Counted from the first letter of the stretch, positions 1 through 8,307 are shown. The stretch is DNA of 34,564 nt from an uncultured Lutimaribacter sp. (GCA_913061505.1 CAJXSO010000030.1:1-34564); one strand, 5' to 3'. Notes: generated by a model from the letters alone, not told the origin. Numbers and translations: made by a program.

Positions 1-8
1 TGCGCCCC

Positions 9-1415
9 CTACCCCAGCACAGCGCCCGGGTTCAAAATGCCATTTGGGTCAAACACCGCTTTGATCTGGCGCATCATGGCCAGCTTTACCGGGTCGCCGT
101 AGCGTTGCAAATCGCCCACCTTCAGCCGCCCAATCCCATGTTCTGCACTGACCGATCCGCCCATGGCATGCACCAGATCATGCACCTTTTCCTGTATCGC
201 TTCGCGCAGGTTTTCATATTGGCCCTTGTCGCGGCCAACCGCGGGGAACACGTTGTAATGCAGGTTGCCATCGCCCAAATGGCCAAAGCAATTTACCCGC
301 ATATCCCCCATGGCGGCCAGCATTTCGGTGCCGCGCGCAATAAATTCGGCAACGCCGCCCAGGGGCAGGCTGATATCATGGCTTGAGATCGAGCCAACCC
401 GCCGGTTTGCCTCGGGAATTTGTTCGCGCACCTCCCAAAACGCATGGCGTTGCGCCTCGCTTTGGGCAATCACCCCATCTTGCACCAACCCCGCCTCAAA
501 CGCGGCGGCAAACAGCGCCTCTAGCGCGTCGGTGGCTTTCAGCCCGCGCGGCAAGCCCAGATCGATCAGCACGAACCATTCGGGAATATCGGCAAAGGGC
601 AGGCGGACATCGGGCAGCTTTTCGGCCAGAAATTCGGGGCCGGTGCGGTGCATCAGCTCAAAGGCGCTTAGCCCCTCGCCCACATGGGCGCGTGCCATGG
701 CCAAAAGCGCCAAGGCATCGCTTGGGCTGCCCACGGCCATCAGCGCGGTGCCGGTATCGGCGGGCTGGGCAAATAGTTTCAGCGCCGCCGCAGTGATCAC
801 GCCCAATGTGCCCTCAGAGCCGATCATCAGGTTGCGCAGATCATAGCCTGTGTTGTCTTTGCGCAGCCGTGTCAGCCCGTTGATCACCCGCCCATCGGCC
901 AAAACCACCTCTAGCCCCAGGCATAAATCGCGCGCATTGCCATAGCGCAGCACATTCACGCCGCCAGCATTGGTGGCCAAATTGCCGCCAATACGCGCGC
1001 TGCCCTTGGCCGCGATCGACAGCGGAAAGAGGCGGTTTTCAGCCTCGGCCGCGGTGTGGATATCTTGCAAGATCGCGCCTGCCTCGGCCACCAGCACGTT
1101 TTCTTCGGGATAGACGGCACGGATGGCATTCATCCGCTCGAGCGACAAAATCAGCGGCGCGGGGCCATCGGGCATCACCTGCCCGCCCACCAGGCCCGTG
1201 CCACCGCCATAGGGCACAACCCCCACACCATGGGCATTGCACAGCGCCAACACGGCCGAAACCTGCCCTACATCGGCCGGGGCCACAACGGCGCCCGCCT
1301 GGCCCTGCCAGCGGCCGCGCGGCTCTTCCAGATACCGGGCCGATACGGGGCGCAGCGCGCGCGCATCAACAACCCCCTGCAGCGCGCCAAGAAAGCTGTC
1401 GTTGAGTGCCTGCAT
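9..1415 (-). CDS. FAD-binding oxidoreductase, GlcD / D-2-hydroxyglutarate dehydrogenase-like
   Basis: 468 residues, full length for the FAD-linked oxidase family (VAO/PCMH fold). The N-terminal half is the FAD_binding_4 domain: the FAD pyrophosphate loop PYGGGTGLVGG is at residues 68-78 and ATNAGG at 147-152. The C-terminal half is the FAD-oxidase C domain, with GHLGDGNLH (H379, H386) and SAEHGIG (E425, H426), which carry the metal- and substrate-binding residues in D-2-hydroxyglutarate and D-lactate dehydrogenases. Family members oxidise D-2-hydroxy acids and pass electrons to a quinone, cytochrome or ETF; the exact substrate cannot be read from sequence. The chosen ATG follows a GGGGGA ribosome-binding site. 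It appears monocistronic, and its upstream region carries three tandem 11-bp repeats (separate entry). Confidence 0.85.
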   Translation of the reverse strand: MQALNDSFLGALQGVVDARALRPVSARYLEEPRGRWQGQAGAVVAPADVGQVSAVLALCNAHGVGVVPYGGGTGLVGGQVMPDGPAPLILSLERMNAIRAVYPEENVLVAEAGAILQDIHTAAEAENRLFPLSIAAKGSARIGGNLATNAGGVNVLRYGNARDLCLGLEVVLADGRVINGLTRLRKDNTGYDLRNLMIGSEGTLGVITAAALKLFAQPADTGTALMAVGSPSDALALLAMARAHVGEGLSAFELMHRTGPEFLAEKLPDVRLPFADIPEWFVLIDLGLPRGLKATDALEALFAAAFEAGLVQDGVIAQSEAQRHAFWEVREQIPEANRRVGSISSHDISLPLGGVAEFIARGTEMLAAMGDMRVNCFGHLGDGNLHYNVFPAVGRDKGQYENLREAIQEKVHDLVHAMGGSVSAEHGIGRLKVGDLQRYGDPVKLAMMRQIKAVFDPNGILNPGAVLG

Positions 1416-1441
1416 GTCATATTCCCCCGTTTGCCCCCACA

Positions 1442-1469
1442 GTTATGCCCAAAGCCCGCCCTTGCGCAA
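1442..1469 (-). promoter_or_regulatory. Candidate promoter of the FAD oxidase gene
   Basis: On the minus strand a TTGCGC hexamer (1464-1469) is separated by 16 bases from CATAAC (1442-1447), about 27 bases before the ATG. The -35 hexamer lies inside the first of three tandem 11-bp repeats. This is pattern matching only. Confidence 0.35.
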
Positions 1470-1495
1470 CCAATGTGCAACCAAAGCGCAACCAA
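1463..1495. repeat. Three tandem 11-bp direct repeats, possible operator
   Basis: Three contiguous 11-bp units at 1463-1473, 1474-1484 and 1485-1495 read TGCGCAACCAA, TGTGCAACCAA and AGCGCAACCAA on the plus strand. They differ only at unit positions 1 and 3. A period of 11 places each copy on nearly the same DNA face, as expected for cooperative binding of a regulator. They lie 48-80 bases upstream of the FAD oxidase ATG and overlap its candidate -35 element. They also sit directly beyond the terminator of the small gene at 1560-1691. Confidence 0.6.
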
Positions 1496-1522
1496 TACAA
1501 AAGGGCGGCACAGGGCCGCCCT
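1494..1522 (-). terminator. Rho-independent terminator of the small membrane-peptide gene
   Basis: Stem AGGGCGGC (1502-1509) pairs perfectly with GCCGCCCT (1515-1522) around a 5-base loop. On the minus strand the stem is followed by TTTGTATT. It lies about 40 bases after the stop of the 43-codon gene, supporting that gene as a transcribed unit. Confidence 0.65.
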
Positions 1523-1559
1523 GGGTGCAGGCCCGCACGGGGCCATGGCTGAGCGCCTT

Positions 1560-1691
1560 TTAGAAGAAGGGGCTCATCAATTGGAAGCGCTCGAACCAAT
1601 CCTGCCCGTCCATCGCCATCATCATCAGCGCCGGCACGCCCACCATAGCCAGGTTGATGATAATGGCAGATCTGGTTAGCCCTTTGAACAT
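1560..1691 (-). CDS. Small membrane peptide of unknown function (43 aa)
   Basis: I do not recognise this gene. The start is fixed by a strong AGGAGAG ribosome-binding site five bases before the ATG; the frame stays open further upstream, but that extension has no such signal and no recognisable content. The peptide has a basic N-terminus (MFKGLTRS), one hydrophobic stretch at about residues 9-26 (rich in I, A, M, V), and a short acidic-aromatic tail (DGQDWFERF). This fits a single-pass membrane peptide. It has its own downstream terminator and stands alone between the FAD oxidase and the methyltransferase. It could be a short respiratory-complex subunit or a membrane-protein modulator, but nothing here decides that. 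Confidence 0.6.
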   Translation of the reverse strand: MFKGLTRSAIIINLAMVGVPALMMMAMDGQDWFERFQLMSPFF

Positions 1692-1771
1692 TTTGCTCTC
1701 CTGTTTTGTCTTGTTCGCATGCCACAGATGGGGCGTATGCGGCACGGTTCAAACGGACAGCTTGCCGCAGG

Positions 1772-2560
1772 CTATGCGCCCCCCCAGGGCAGTGCGGCGC
1801 CGGCCTGCAACACGGCCTGAATGGCCGGGGTATAGCTGTTGCGATCGCCCGTATGCTGGTGGCCTTCATGCATCACCAGACCGGCATGCAGGCGAAAGGC
1901 CGCGCGCCCCCCCTTGCGGCCCCGGATCAACACAAGCTGGCTTTCGCGCCCCATGCGGGGGGTGATGGGCTGCACCTCGACCGAGCCCAGATAGTGGCTA
2001 AACAGCGCCACCAGCTCGGGCAGGCGCTCGACCCGGCAAATGAAGGTCACATGCCCCTTGTCACGGGTGCGCCGGGCCGCGGCCATCACCCATTGGGCCA
2101 GTGCCACCCCCTCGCCCATGCCAGTTTCGCGCCCTTTGTCTTGCGCAGGCAGGCTGCGATCGCGCAGGAAATAGGGGGGGTTGGCGATGACATGATCAAA
2201 ACGCATTTGCCGCAAGGGCGCGGGCATCTGCACCAAATCGCCCTGATACACGGTGATCGGCAGGCCGTTTTCTTGTGCATTCCGCTGCGCCAGCGCGGCA
2301 TAATCGGGCTGCAATTCCAGCGCATATACCTGTGCATGGGCCAGCCTGCGGGCCAGGCACAGGCTGGCCACGCCAACGCCGGCGCCCAGTTCTAGCACAG
2401 TGGTGGCGCAGGCAGGCACGCTGGCGGCCAATAGCACCGGATCAACCCCCGCCCGATAGCCGGTTGCGGGCTGCCAAACCTGCAAGCTGCCGCCCAGGAA
2501 TTTGTCCTGTGTCAGCCCTGCCCCGGCATCTGGCCCCTGTATGGCGCCCGCCTTAGCCAT
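1772..2560 (-). CDS. Class I SAM-dependent methyltransferase, TrmN6/RlmF-like (NPPY type)
   Basis: About 262 residues. The SAM-binding motif I is VLELGAGVGVASL and the catalytic loop is NPPYF, the signature of methyltransferases that act on a planar exocyclic or ring nitrogen, as in the tRNA1(Val) A37-N6 methyltransferase family. The N-terminal QDKFLGG and the downstream YRAGVDPVLLAA resemble the conserved opening of TrmN6-like proteins. The ATG used here overlaps the stop of the DUF2007 gene by eight bases (ATGGCTAA), implying translational coupling; an in-frame TTG nine bases upstream is a weaker alternative. The RNA substrate is inferred from the family. Confidence 0.8.
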   Translation of the reverse strand: MAKAGAIQGPDAGAGLTQDKFLGGSLQVWQPATGYRAGVDPVLLAASVPACATTVLELGAGVGVASLCLARRLAHAQVYALELQPDYAALAQRNAQENGLPITVYQGDLVQMPAPLRQMRFDHVIANPPYFLRDRSLPAQDKGRETGMGEGVALAQWVMAAARRTRDKGHVTFICRVERLPELVALFSHYLGSVEVQPITPRMGRESQLVLIRGRKGGRAAFRLHAGLVMHEGHQHTGDRNSYTPAIQAVLQAGAALPWGGA

Positions 2561-2768
2561 CCAGCGCAATCCCGTTATCGGCCATCACCTGCTTTGCGCG
2601 GGCCAAATCCGCACGCCGCACCATCAGGCGGCGCGGCAAAATGCCGATCGAGCCTTCGAGGATGCTCATATTTACGTCCATTTCAAAGCAGTCTATACCC
2701 TCGCCTTGCAGCAGGGCCTGCGCATAGGCAATCGTGGTGATGTTTGTGGTGCGTAACAGCTGTTCCAT
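2553..2768 (-). CDS. DUF2007 family protein (putative signal-transducing protein)
   Basis: 71 residues beginning MEQLLRTTNI, with the core pattern QALLQGEGID...NMSILEGSIG typical of DUF2007, a small ferredoxin-like alpha/beta domain. A basic RRLMVRRADL segment is followed by a C-terminal helix. The family lacks a firmly established function. The gene is divergent from the prenyl synthase gene, with 54 bases between the two starts. On the minus strand a TATTTG hexamer ends exactly six bases before the ATG, so the transcript may be nearly leaderless. It overlaps the downstream methyltransferase gene, and the two probably form one unit. Confidence 0.75.
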   Translation of the reverse strand: MEQLLRTTNITTIAYAQALLQGEGIDCFEMDVNMSILEGSIGILPRRLMVRRADLARAKQVMADNGIALDG

Positions 2769-2822
2769 GGCGCACAAATAAGATGGCGCGCCCAAAAATG
2801 AAAGCCGCCGCACGGGGATGAG

Positions 2823-3824
2823 ATGAGTTTGGATCAACCAGAAACAAAACCGCACGAGCAACTGGCCGCGTATCTTGCCCCCCAGATGGAGGCGGTCAAC
2901 GCGCTGATCCGTGACCGCATGGCCAGCAAACATGCGCCCCGCATTCCCCAGGTCACGGCCCATCTGGTCGAGGCAGGCGGCAAGCGCGTGCGCCCCATGC
3001 TGGTTTTGGCCGCGGCGCGCATGTGCGGCTATGAGGGGCCATTTGACATCCATCTGGCGGCCACGGTTGAATTTATTCACACCGCCACGCTGTTGCACGA
3101 TGATGTGGTTGACGAAAGCAGCCAGCGCCGCGGGCGGCCCACGGCAAACCTGCTGTGGGATAACAAATCTAGCGTTTTGGTGGGCGATTACCTGTTTGCC
3201 CGCGCCTTTCAGCTGATGGTCGAGCCGGGCAACCTGCGGGTGCTGGAAATTTTGTCAAACGCCGCGGCCACCATTGCCGAGGGCGAAGTGCTGCAGCTGA
3301 CAGCGGCCCAGGATCTGGCCACGGACGAGGGCATTTACCTGCAGGTCGTGCGCGGCAAAACCGCCGCCCTGTTTTCTGCCGCAACCGAGGCAGGCGGCGT
3401 GATTGCCGGCGCCCCCGAGGAACAGGTGAAAGCGCTGTTTGAGTATGGCGATGCCTTGGGCATTGCCTTTCAGATTGTGGATGATCTGCTTGATTTCCAG
3501 GGCGATAGCCAATCAACGGGCAAAAACGTGGGCGATGATTTCCGCGAGCGCAAGTTGACGCTGCCGCTGATCAAGGCCATTGCCAAGGCCGATGAGGCCG
3601 AGCGCGCCTTTTGGGTGCGCACCATCGAGCGCGGCAAACAAGAGGCGGGCGATCTGGATCATGCCATCGCGCTTTTGCACAAACATGGCGCGCTGGATGC
3701 CACCCGCGACCAGGCGCTGGCCTGGGCTGCACGGTCGAAATCGGCGCTCGCCTGCCTACCCGAAAGCCCGTTGCGCCAGATGCTGATCGATCTGGCCGAT
3801 TACGTGGTGGCGCGGATAAACTAA
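2823..3824 (+). CDS. ispB: All-trans polyprenyl diphosphate synthase (octa-/decaprenyl type)
   Basis: 333 residues, normal for long-chain trans-prenyltransferases. The first aspartate-rich motif is DDVVD (residues 93-97) and the second DDLLD (220-224); both bind Mg-diphosphate. GGKRVRP (52-58) is the conserved IPP-binding segment, and the GK of VRGKT (178-182) is also present. The enzyme condenses farnesyl diphosphate with IPP to make the isoprenoid side chain of ubiquinone. Rhodobacterales usually make Q10, so the product is probably decaprenyl diphosphate (DdsA-like), but chain length cannot be read directly. A GGGGATGAG sequence precedes the ATG. It converges on ispE, 24 bases away. Confidence 0.92.
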   Translation: MSLDQPETKPHEQLAAYLAPQMEAVNALIRDRMASKHAPRIPQVTAHLVEAGGKRVRPMLVLAAARMCGYEGPFDIHLAATVEFIHTATLLHDDVVDESSQRRGRPTANLLWDNKSSVLVGDYLFARAFQLMVEPGNLRVLEILSNAAATIAEGEVLQLTAAQDLATDEGIYLQVVRGKTAALFSAATEAGGVIAGAPEEQVKALFEYGDALGIAFQIVDDLLDFQGDSQSTGKNVGDDFRERKLTLPLIKAIAKADEAERAFWVRTIERGKQEAGDLDHAIALLHKHGALDATRDQALAWAARSKSALACLPESPLRQMLIDLADYVVARIN

Positions 3825-3848
3825 GGGCCAGTGGATGGGCCAAGGCAG

Positions 3849-4679
3849 CTAGGTTAAACGGCAGGCGCCCACCCACCAGCCGGGTTGCGCTGTTTGTATC
3901 GCGCTAGCCGCCGCAGCCGCCCTATCGGCCCCGGAAAACACCCCAAAGCAGGTCGCACCCGAGCCCGACATGCGCGCCAGCCATAGCCCCGGCTGGGCCT
4001 GCAGCGCCGCTAAAACCTGCCCGATTACCGGCTGCACCTGCAGCGCTGGCACCTCTAGGTCGTTTCTTTGCTGGGCAAGCCAGGCGCAGGCCGCAGCGGC
4101 GCTGGCAAAGGCCGGTATCTTATCTGGCAAGGCGGGGTTGGTTTTCTGCGCCAAGCCCCGAAACACCGCCGCCGTGGGCACCGCCACCCGCGGGTTAACC
4201 AAAACCGCATGCAGCGCAGGCATGGGCAGCGGGGTGACCAGCTGGCCAATACCTTGCATGCGGGCGGCATGCGGCTGCAAACACACCGGCACATCGGCGC
4301 CCAGGGCCAGGCCTTGATCAGCTGGCAGGGGCTGGCCGCTGGCGCGCGACAGCCCGCGCAACGTGGCCGCCGCATCGGCCGAGCCGCCACCAATGCCCGC
4401 CGCTGCAGGCAGGTGTTTTTCCAAATGCAATTCGCAGCCCAACCCCATCGATTGGGCGGCGCGCACCACCAGGTTTTCTGGCCCCTCGGGCACCCCTTGC
4501 GCCATTGGCCCGGTGATGCGCAGCGTAACATCGCGGCCCGGGCGCAGGCTGATCTGCAGCTGATCGCCCAGATCGGCGAACATCACCACACTATCCAGCA
4601 GGTGATAGCCGTCGGTGCGCAGGCCTGTGACATGCAGGCAAAGATTTACCTTTGCGCCCGCAAATTCATCAATTGTCAT
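3849..4679 (-). CDS. ispE: 4-diphosphocytidyl-2-C-methyl-D-erythritol kinase
   Basis: 276 residues. This GHMP-fold kinase phosphorylates CDP-ME in the MEP pathway to IPP/DMAPP. Visible hallmarks are K10 in AKVNLCLHV, the ATP-binding glycine-rich loop PAAAGIGGGSADAAA (residues 91-105), the catalytic aspartate D129 in LGADVPVCL, and the C-terminal GHMP motif MSGSGATCFGVF. The ATG overlaps the end of the TPR gene by 11 bases, so it is probably translationally coupled; an in-frame TTG six bases earlier is less likely. With the convergent prenyl synthase it forms a small isoprenoid locus. Confidence 0.93.
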   Translation of the reverse strand: MTIDEFAGAKVNLCLHVTGLRTDGYHLLDSVVMFADLGDQLQISLRPGRDVTLRITGPMAQGVPEGPENLVVRAAQSMGLGCELHLEKHLPAAAGIGGGSADAAATLRGLSRASGQPLPADQGLALGADVPVCLQPHAARMQGIGQLVTPLPMPALHAVLVNPRVAVPTAAVFRGLAQKTNPALPDKIPAFASAAAACAWLAQQRNDLEVPALQVQPVIGQVLAALQAQPGLWLARMSGSGATCFGVFSGADRAAAAASAIQTAQPGWWVGACRLT

Positions 4680-6390
4680 TGGCAATCTTCAAGGGCGGCG
4701 CCCCTTCTTCGGCCAGCACCTGGTCAAGACCGGCCTCGATTTTGCGGCGAATGCGATCTGGGTCAACATCATCGGCCGATTCCGAGCCATCCACAAATGA
4801 CAGCGCCCGGCGCCACTGAAACTGTGCCTCGCGCTTGCGGCCAACGGCCCAATACACATCGCCCAGATGATCGTTTACCACCGGATCCACCGGCATCAAT
4901 TCGGTGGCCCGCTCCATATGCACCACCGCCTCGCTGTAGCGGCCCAATTTGTAAAGCACCCAGCCCAAACTATCGACGATATAGCCGCTGTCGGGGCGCG
5001 CGGCGACGGCGCGTTCGATCATGCCCAACGCCTCGTCTAGCTTTTGGTGCTTTTCCACCAGCGAATAGCCCAGATAATTCAACACCTGCGGCTGTTCTGG
5101 GTTCAATTCCAACGCGCGGCGAAAATCGGCCTCGGCGCGGGGCCAATCGCCCATGCGTTCATAGCTGATGGCGCGGGCATAATAGACAAACCATTGTGTG
5201 CGATCGGCGCTGTCATAGCGCGCAAGCGCCCGGCTATAGGCGTCAGCGGCCCTGTCCCAGTCTTTCATCTGGCGCATCAAATCGCCCAGCGAGGAATGCA
5301 CCGAGGCGATATCGCCATGGGTTTCGGCCAATTGCCCCAGCACTTCGGCGGCGGCATCAATGCGGCCATCTTTGCGCAACGCCTCGGCGCGGCCCTGTTC
5401 GGCGGCGTGATACGACGGGTCATCGCGCGGCACCGATTTAAAGGCGGTGACTGCCAGATCGTAGCGTTCCAGATTATCCAACAGGTTTGCCGCCATCAGC
5501 ACCGCATCGGTATGGGAGGGGCGCAGAAACTGGGCCATGCGGGCGTAAAGCAGGGTAAAATCATCTGCCGCCTCGTTCAGCAGGGCGCCGGCCACGGTAT
5601 AAAACACCTCGGCCATGCCTTCGCGGGCATCGCGGGCGGTGGTGTAGGGCACCGCTTGGCCGGCCTGCAAAAGCGCCTGTATCTGGCGCAGCTCTGGGTC
5701 AAGATCGGCGCCAAAAAGCGCATCGAGCATGGCCACCGCATCGGCCTGCCGCCCCAGCTGGCTGAGAATGCTCAGATGCGCGATAACCCCGCGCCGCGTC
5801 ATTTGCATATTGCTGTTTTGGGCATCGGCAAACAAGGCCTCGGCCCCCTCGAGATCGCCAACCGAGGCCAAGGCCAGCGCCTTGTGATAGGCTGCAAAGC
5901 CGCCCAAGCCACGCGTGCGACCCAAATCATCAAAGGCTGCCAGGGCCGCGCGTGCATCGCCCATGCCCAGATGCGCCCAGGCGCCAATCAGCCCATCCAC
6001 CAGCGGGCCGATGGCCCGGTCTTCGCTGATGCGCTGCAGCAAGGCGGCATAATCGCCGCGGTCGATATCATCGAGCACCATCACCATCTGCCCCACCTGG
6101 CTGGGTGGGCCATCGGCGGTGATCTTGCGGGCAATGGGCAGGGCGCGGTCGATCCGCCCGGCCGAGACATGCGCGATAGTGGCATTTTCCAACAGCGCCG
6201 GGTTCGACGGATCACGCGCCAAGGCGCGGGTAAAATAATCGGCCGCGGCGCTGTAGTCGTTTTGATAGGCCGCTTGTCGCCCCGCCAGATAGGCCCCCGC
6301 CAGGCCCTGTGCCAGCACCGGCGCCGGCAGGGCCAATGACAGGGAAAGGGCCAGTGCCCAACGTGAAAGCCCAAAGCGCGCGATGCTCAC
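4669..6390 (-). CDS. Exported tetratricopeptide-repeat protein
   Basis: 573 residues from a GTG start. That start is chosen because TAGGAGAT lies seven bases upstream and because it puts a signal peptide at the N-terminus (basic VSIARFGLSR, hydrophobic WALALSLSLALP, cleavage near VLAQ). A longer reading from an ATG at 6531 would run through the terminator of the preceding gene. The remainder is mostly helical TPR units, clearest around residues 33-70 and in the last 200 residues (ELNPEQPQVLNYLGYS, RPDSGYIVDSLGWVLYKLG, MPVDPVVNDHLGDVYWAVG). TPR arrays mediate protein contacts; this one is probably periplasmic or outer-membrane-associated. Its partner is unknown. It precedes and overlaps ispE. 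Confidence 0.85.
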   Translation of the reverse strand: MSIARFGLSRWALALSLSLALPAPVLAQGLAGAYLAGRQAAYQNDYSAAADYFTRALARDPSNPALLENATIAHVSAGRIDRALPIARKITADGPPSQVGQMVMVLDDIDRGDYAALLQRISEDRAIGPLVDGLIGAWAHLGMGDARAALAAFDDLGRTRGLGGFAAYHKALALASVGDLEGAEALFADAQNSNMQMTRRGVIAHLSILSQLGRQADAVAMLDALFGADLDPELRQIQALLQAGQAVPYTTARDAREGMAEVFYTVAGALLNEAADDFTLLYARMAQFLRPSHTDAVLMAANLLDNLERYDLAVTAFKSVPRDDPSYHAAEQGRAEALRKDGRIDAAAEVLGQLAETHGDIASVHSSLGDLMRQMKDWDRAADAYSRALARYDSADRTQWFVYYARAISYERMGDWPRAEADFRRALELNPEQPQVLNYLGYSLVEKHQKLDEALGMIERAVAARPDSGYIVDSLGWVLYKLGRYSEAVVHMERATELMPVDPVVNDHLGDVYWAVGRKREAQFQWRRALSFVDGSESADDVDPDRIRRKIEAGLDQVLAEEGAPPLKIANDN

Positions 6391-6419
6391 CTGCGGATCT
6401 CCTATTACCAATTGACCCA

Positions 6420-6447
6420 AGAGTAGCGTGCGCAGCAGCAAACGCAA
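6420..6447 (-). promoter_or_regulatory. Candidate promoter of the TPR-ispE unit
   Basis: On the minus strand TTGCGT (6442-6447), a 16-base spacer and TACTCT (6420-6425) lie about 30 bases before the GTG start of the TPR gene. Match by eye only. Confidence 0.3.
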
Positions 6448-6484
6448 TGCACCACCCCCGCCATTTGCCCCAGTGCACGGGCAT

Positions 6485-6523
6485 TTTACAAAAAACAACG
6501 GGCGGCCCCCAAGAGCCGCCCGT
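6485..6523 (-). terminator. Rho-independent terminator of the ETF-QO gene
   Basis: A 9-bp perfect stem ACGGGCGGC (6498-6506) / GCCGCCCGT (6515-6523) with an 8-base loop. On the minus strand it is followed by TGTTTTTTGTAAAA. It begins 26 bases past the ETF-QO stop and separates that gene from the TPR-ispE unit. Confidence 0.8.
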
Positions 6524-6548
6524 GAAATCATCGTGGCACCGGCCGCGC

Positions 6549-8201
6549 TTACATATTGGGGTAATTCGGCCCGTCACCGCCCTGCGGCGTGACCCAGTTG
6601 ATATTTTGGCTGGGGTCTTTGATATCGCAGGTTTTGCAATGCACGCAGTTTTGGAAATTCACCACAAAGCGCGGGTCTTTGCCCTCTTCCTGCACCACCT
6701 CATAGACACCTGCAGGGCAATAGCGCTGCGCGGGTTCGGCGTATTTGGGCAGGTTCACCGCGATGGGCACAGAGGGGTCGCGCAGCTGCAGATGGCAGGG
6801 CTGGCTTTCTTCGTGGTTGGTCATCGCAAAGCTGACATTGGTCAGGCGGTCAAACGACAGCGTGCCATCGGGCTTGGGGTAATCGATGGGCGTGTGGCGC
6901 GATGCCTCTTCTGTGGCTTCGGCATCGGTTTTGCCGTGGCTCAGCGTGCCAAACAGGCTGACGCCCAACAGGCTGTTTGTCCACATGTCCAACCCGCCAA
7001 AGGCCAGGCTGGCCGCCATGCCCCATTTCGACCACATGGGTTTGACATTGCGCACTTTTTTCAGGTCTTTGCCGATGGGGCCCGTGCGCACCTCGGCCTC
7101 GTAGTCCGATAGCTCGTCGCCCGCGCGCCCGGCGTGCAGTGCGGCAAATGCCGCCTCGGCCGCGGCCTTGCCCGACAACATGGCGTTATGGTTGCCCTTG
7201 ATGCGCGGCACGTTCACCATGCCCACCGAGCAGCCCAGCAGCGCCACACCCGGGGCCACCATTTTCGGCATCGATTGATACCCGCCCTCGGAAATCGCGC
7301 GCGCGCCATAGGCCACGCGTTTGCCGCCCTTCAACAGCTCGGCCACCATCGGGTGATGCTTAAAGCGCTGGAATTCCATATAGGGGAACAGATGGGGGTT
7401 TTTGTAGTTCAAATGCACCACAAACCCCACATAAACCTGATTGTTTTCAAGGTGATAGATGAACGAGCCCCCGCCCGCATTGCCACCCAAGGGCCAGCCC
7501 ATGGTATGCGTCACCGTGCCAAGCCGGTGCTTGGCTGGGTCGATCTCCCAGATCTCTTTCATGCCGATGCCAAATTTCTGCGGCTCTTTGCCGGCCGACA
7601 GATCGTATTTGGCAATCACTTCCTTGGCCAGGCTGCCGCGCACGCCCTCGGACAGGAAGACGTATTTGCCGTGCAGCTCCATGCCCGGTTCGGTGTTGGG
7701 GCCATAGCTGCCATCGGCCTCTAGGCCAAACACACCTGCCACCACGCCTTTTACTTCGCCATTCTCGCCATAAACCAGCTCGGAACAGGACATGCCGGGG
7801 AAGATTTCCACACCCAGGCTTTCGGCCTGTTCAGCCATCCAGCGGCACACATTGCCCATCGATACGATGTAATTGCCGTGGTTGTTCATCAGCGGCGGCA
7901 TGGGGAAATTGGGGATGCGAATTTCACCCGCCTCGCCCAGCATGTAGAAATTATCTTCGCGCACAGGCGTGTTCAGCGGCGCGCCTTTTTCTTTCCAATC
8001 GGGGATCAGGGCATCCAGCCCGCATGGATCCAGCACCGCGCCCGACAGAATATGCGCACCCACCTCGGATCCTTTTTCTAGGACCACCACATTCAGATCA
8101 GCATCCAGCTGTTTCAGACGGATCGCCGCCGACAGGCCAGCGGGGCCCGCCCCAACGATGACAACGTCATATTCCATCGCTTCACGTTCGATTTCAGCCA
8201 T
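6549..8201 (-). CDS. Electron-transfer flavoprotein:ubiquinone oxidoreductase (ETF-QO)
   Basis: 550 residues, full length. It accepts electrons from ETF, reduced by acyl-CoA and other dehydrogenases, and reduces ubiquinone at the cytoplasmic membrane. Visible features are the N-terminal FAD dinucleotide-binding motif VIVGAGPAGLSAA (about residues 14-26), GSEVGAHILSGAVLDP, and the C-terminal ferredoxin-like 4Fe-4S site with cysteines 495, 519, 522 and 525 (CPAGVYE, then NCVHCKTC). The ATG follows GGGGGGC. It is monocistronic with its own terminator. It is the natural electron sink for the acyl-CoA dehydrogenase encoded at 13103-14797. Confidence 0.95.
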   Translation of the reverse strand: MAEIEREAMEYDVVIVGAGPAGLSAAIRLKQLDADLNVVVLEKGSEVGAHILSGAVLDPCGLDALIPDWKEKGAPLNTPVREDNFYMLGEAGEIRIPNFPMPPLMNNHGNYIVSMGNVCRWMAEQAESLGVEIFPGMSCSELVYGENGEVKGVVAGVFGLEADGSYGPNTEPGMELHGKYVFLSEGVRGSLAKEVIAKYDLSAGKEPQKFGIGMKEIWEIDPAKHRLGTVTHTMGWPLGGNAGGGSFIYHLENNQVYVGFVVHLNYKNPHLFPYMEFQRFKHHPMVAELLKGGKRVAYGARAISEGGYQSMPKMVAPGVALLGCSVGMVNVPRIKGNHNAMLSGKAAAEAAFAALHAGRAGDELSDYEAEVRTGPIGKDLKKVRNVKPMWSKWGMAASLAFGGLDMWTNSLLGVSLFGTLSHGKTDAEATEEASRHTPIDYPKPDGTLSFDRLTNVSFAMTNHEESQPCHLQLRDPSVPIAVNLPKYAEPAQRYCPAGVYEVVQEEGKDPRFVVNFQNCVHCKTCDIKDPSQNINWVTPQGGDGPNYPNM

Positions 8202-8244
8202 GCCAGCCCCCCATTAGGTTTTCGCGCGCAACAATATTCCGCCG

Positions 8245-8274
8245 TGGTTAGCGCGCTGCAGCATTGCCCGTCAA
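8245..8274 (-). promoter_or_regulatory. Candidate promoter of the ETF-QO gene
   Basis: Minus-strand TTGACG (8269-8274), an 18-base spacer and TAACCA (8245-8250), about 45 bases before the ATG. This is one of the better -35/-10 matches in the window. Confidence 0.4.
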
Positions 8275-8307
8275 TCGCAACTCGACGTTAAACAGGCCAA
8301 AAACGTC

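Noticed and set aside
2769-3098. 110-residue N-terminal extension of the DUF2007 protein
   Set aside because: It is antisense to the start of the prenyl synthase and does not resemble DUF2007; the ATG at 2768 gives the standard 71-residue protein.
4068-6339. Long plus-strand reading frames of 366 and 431 codons across 4068-6339
   Set aside because: They lie antisense to ispE and the TPR gene, both of which have clear motifs, starts and ribosome-binding sites. The antisense frames have no domain or ribosome-binding signal and arise from high GC.
6391-6531. N-terminal extension of the TPR protein to an ATG at 6531
   Set aside because: The extra 47 codons would run through the T-tailed terminator of ETF-QO and bury the signal peptide. 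The GTG at 6390 has a good ribosome-binding site.
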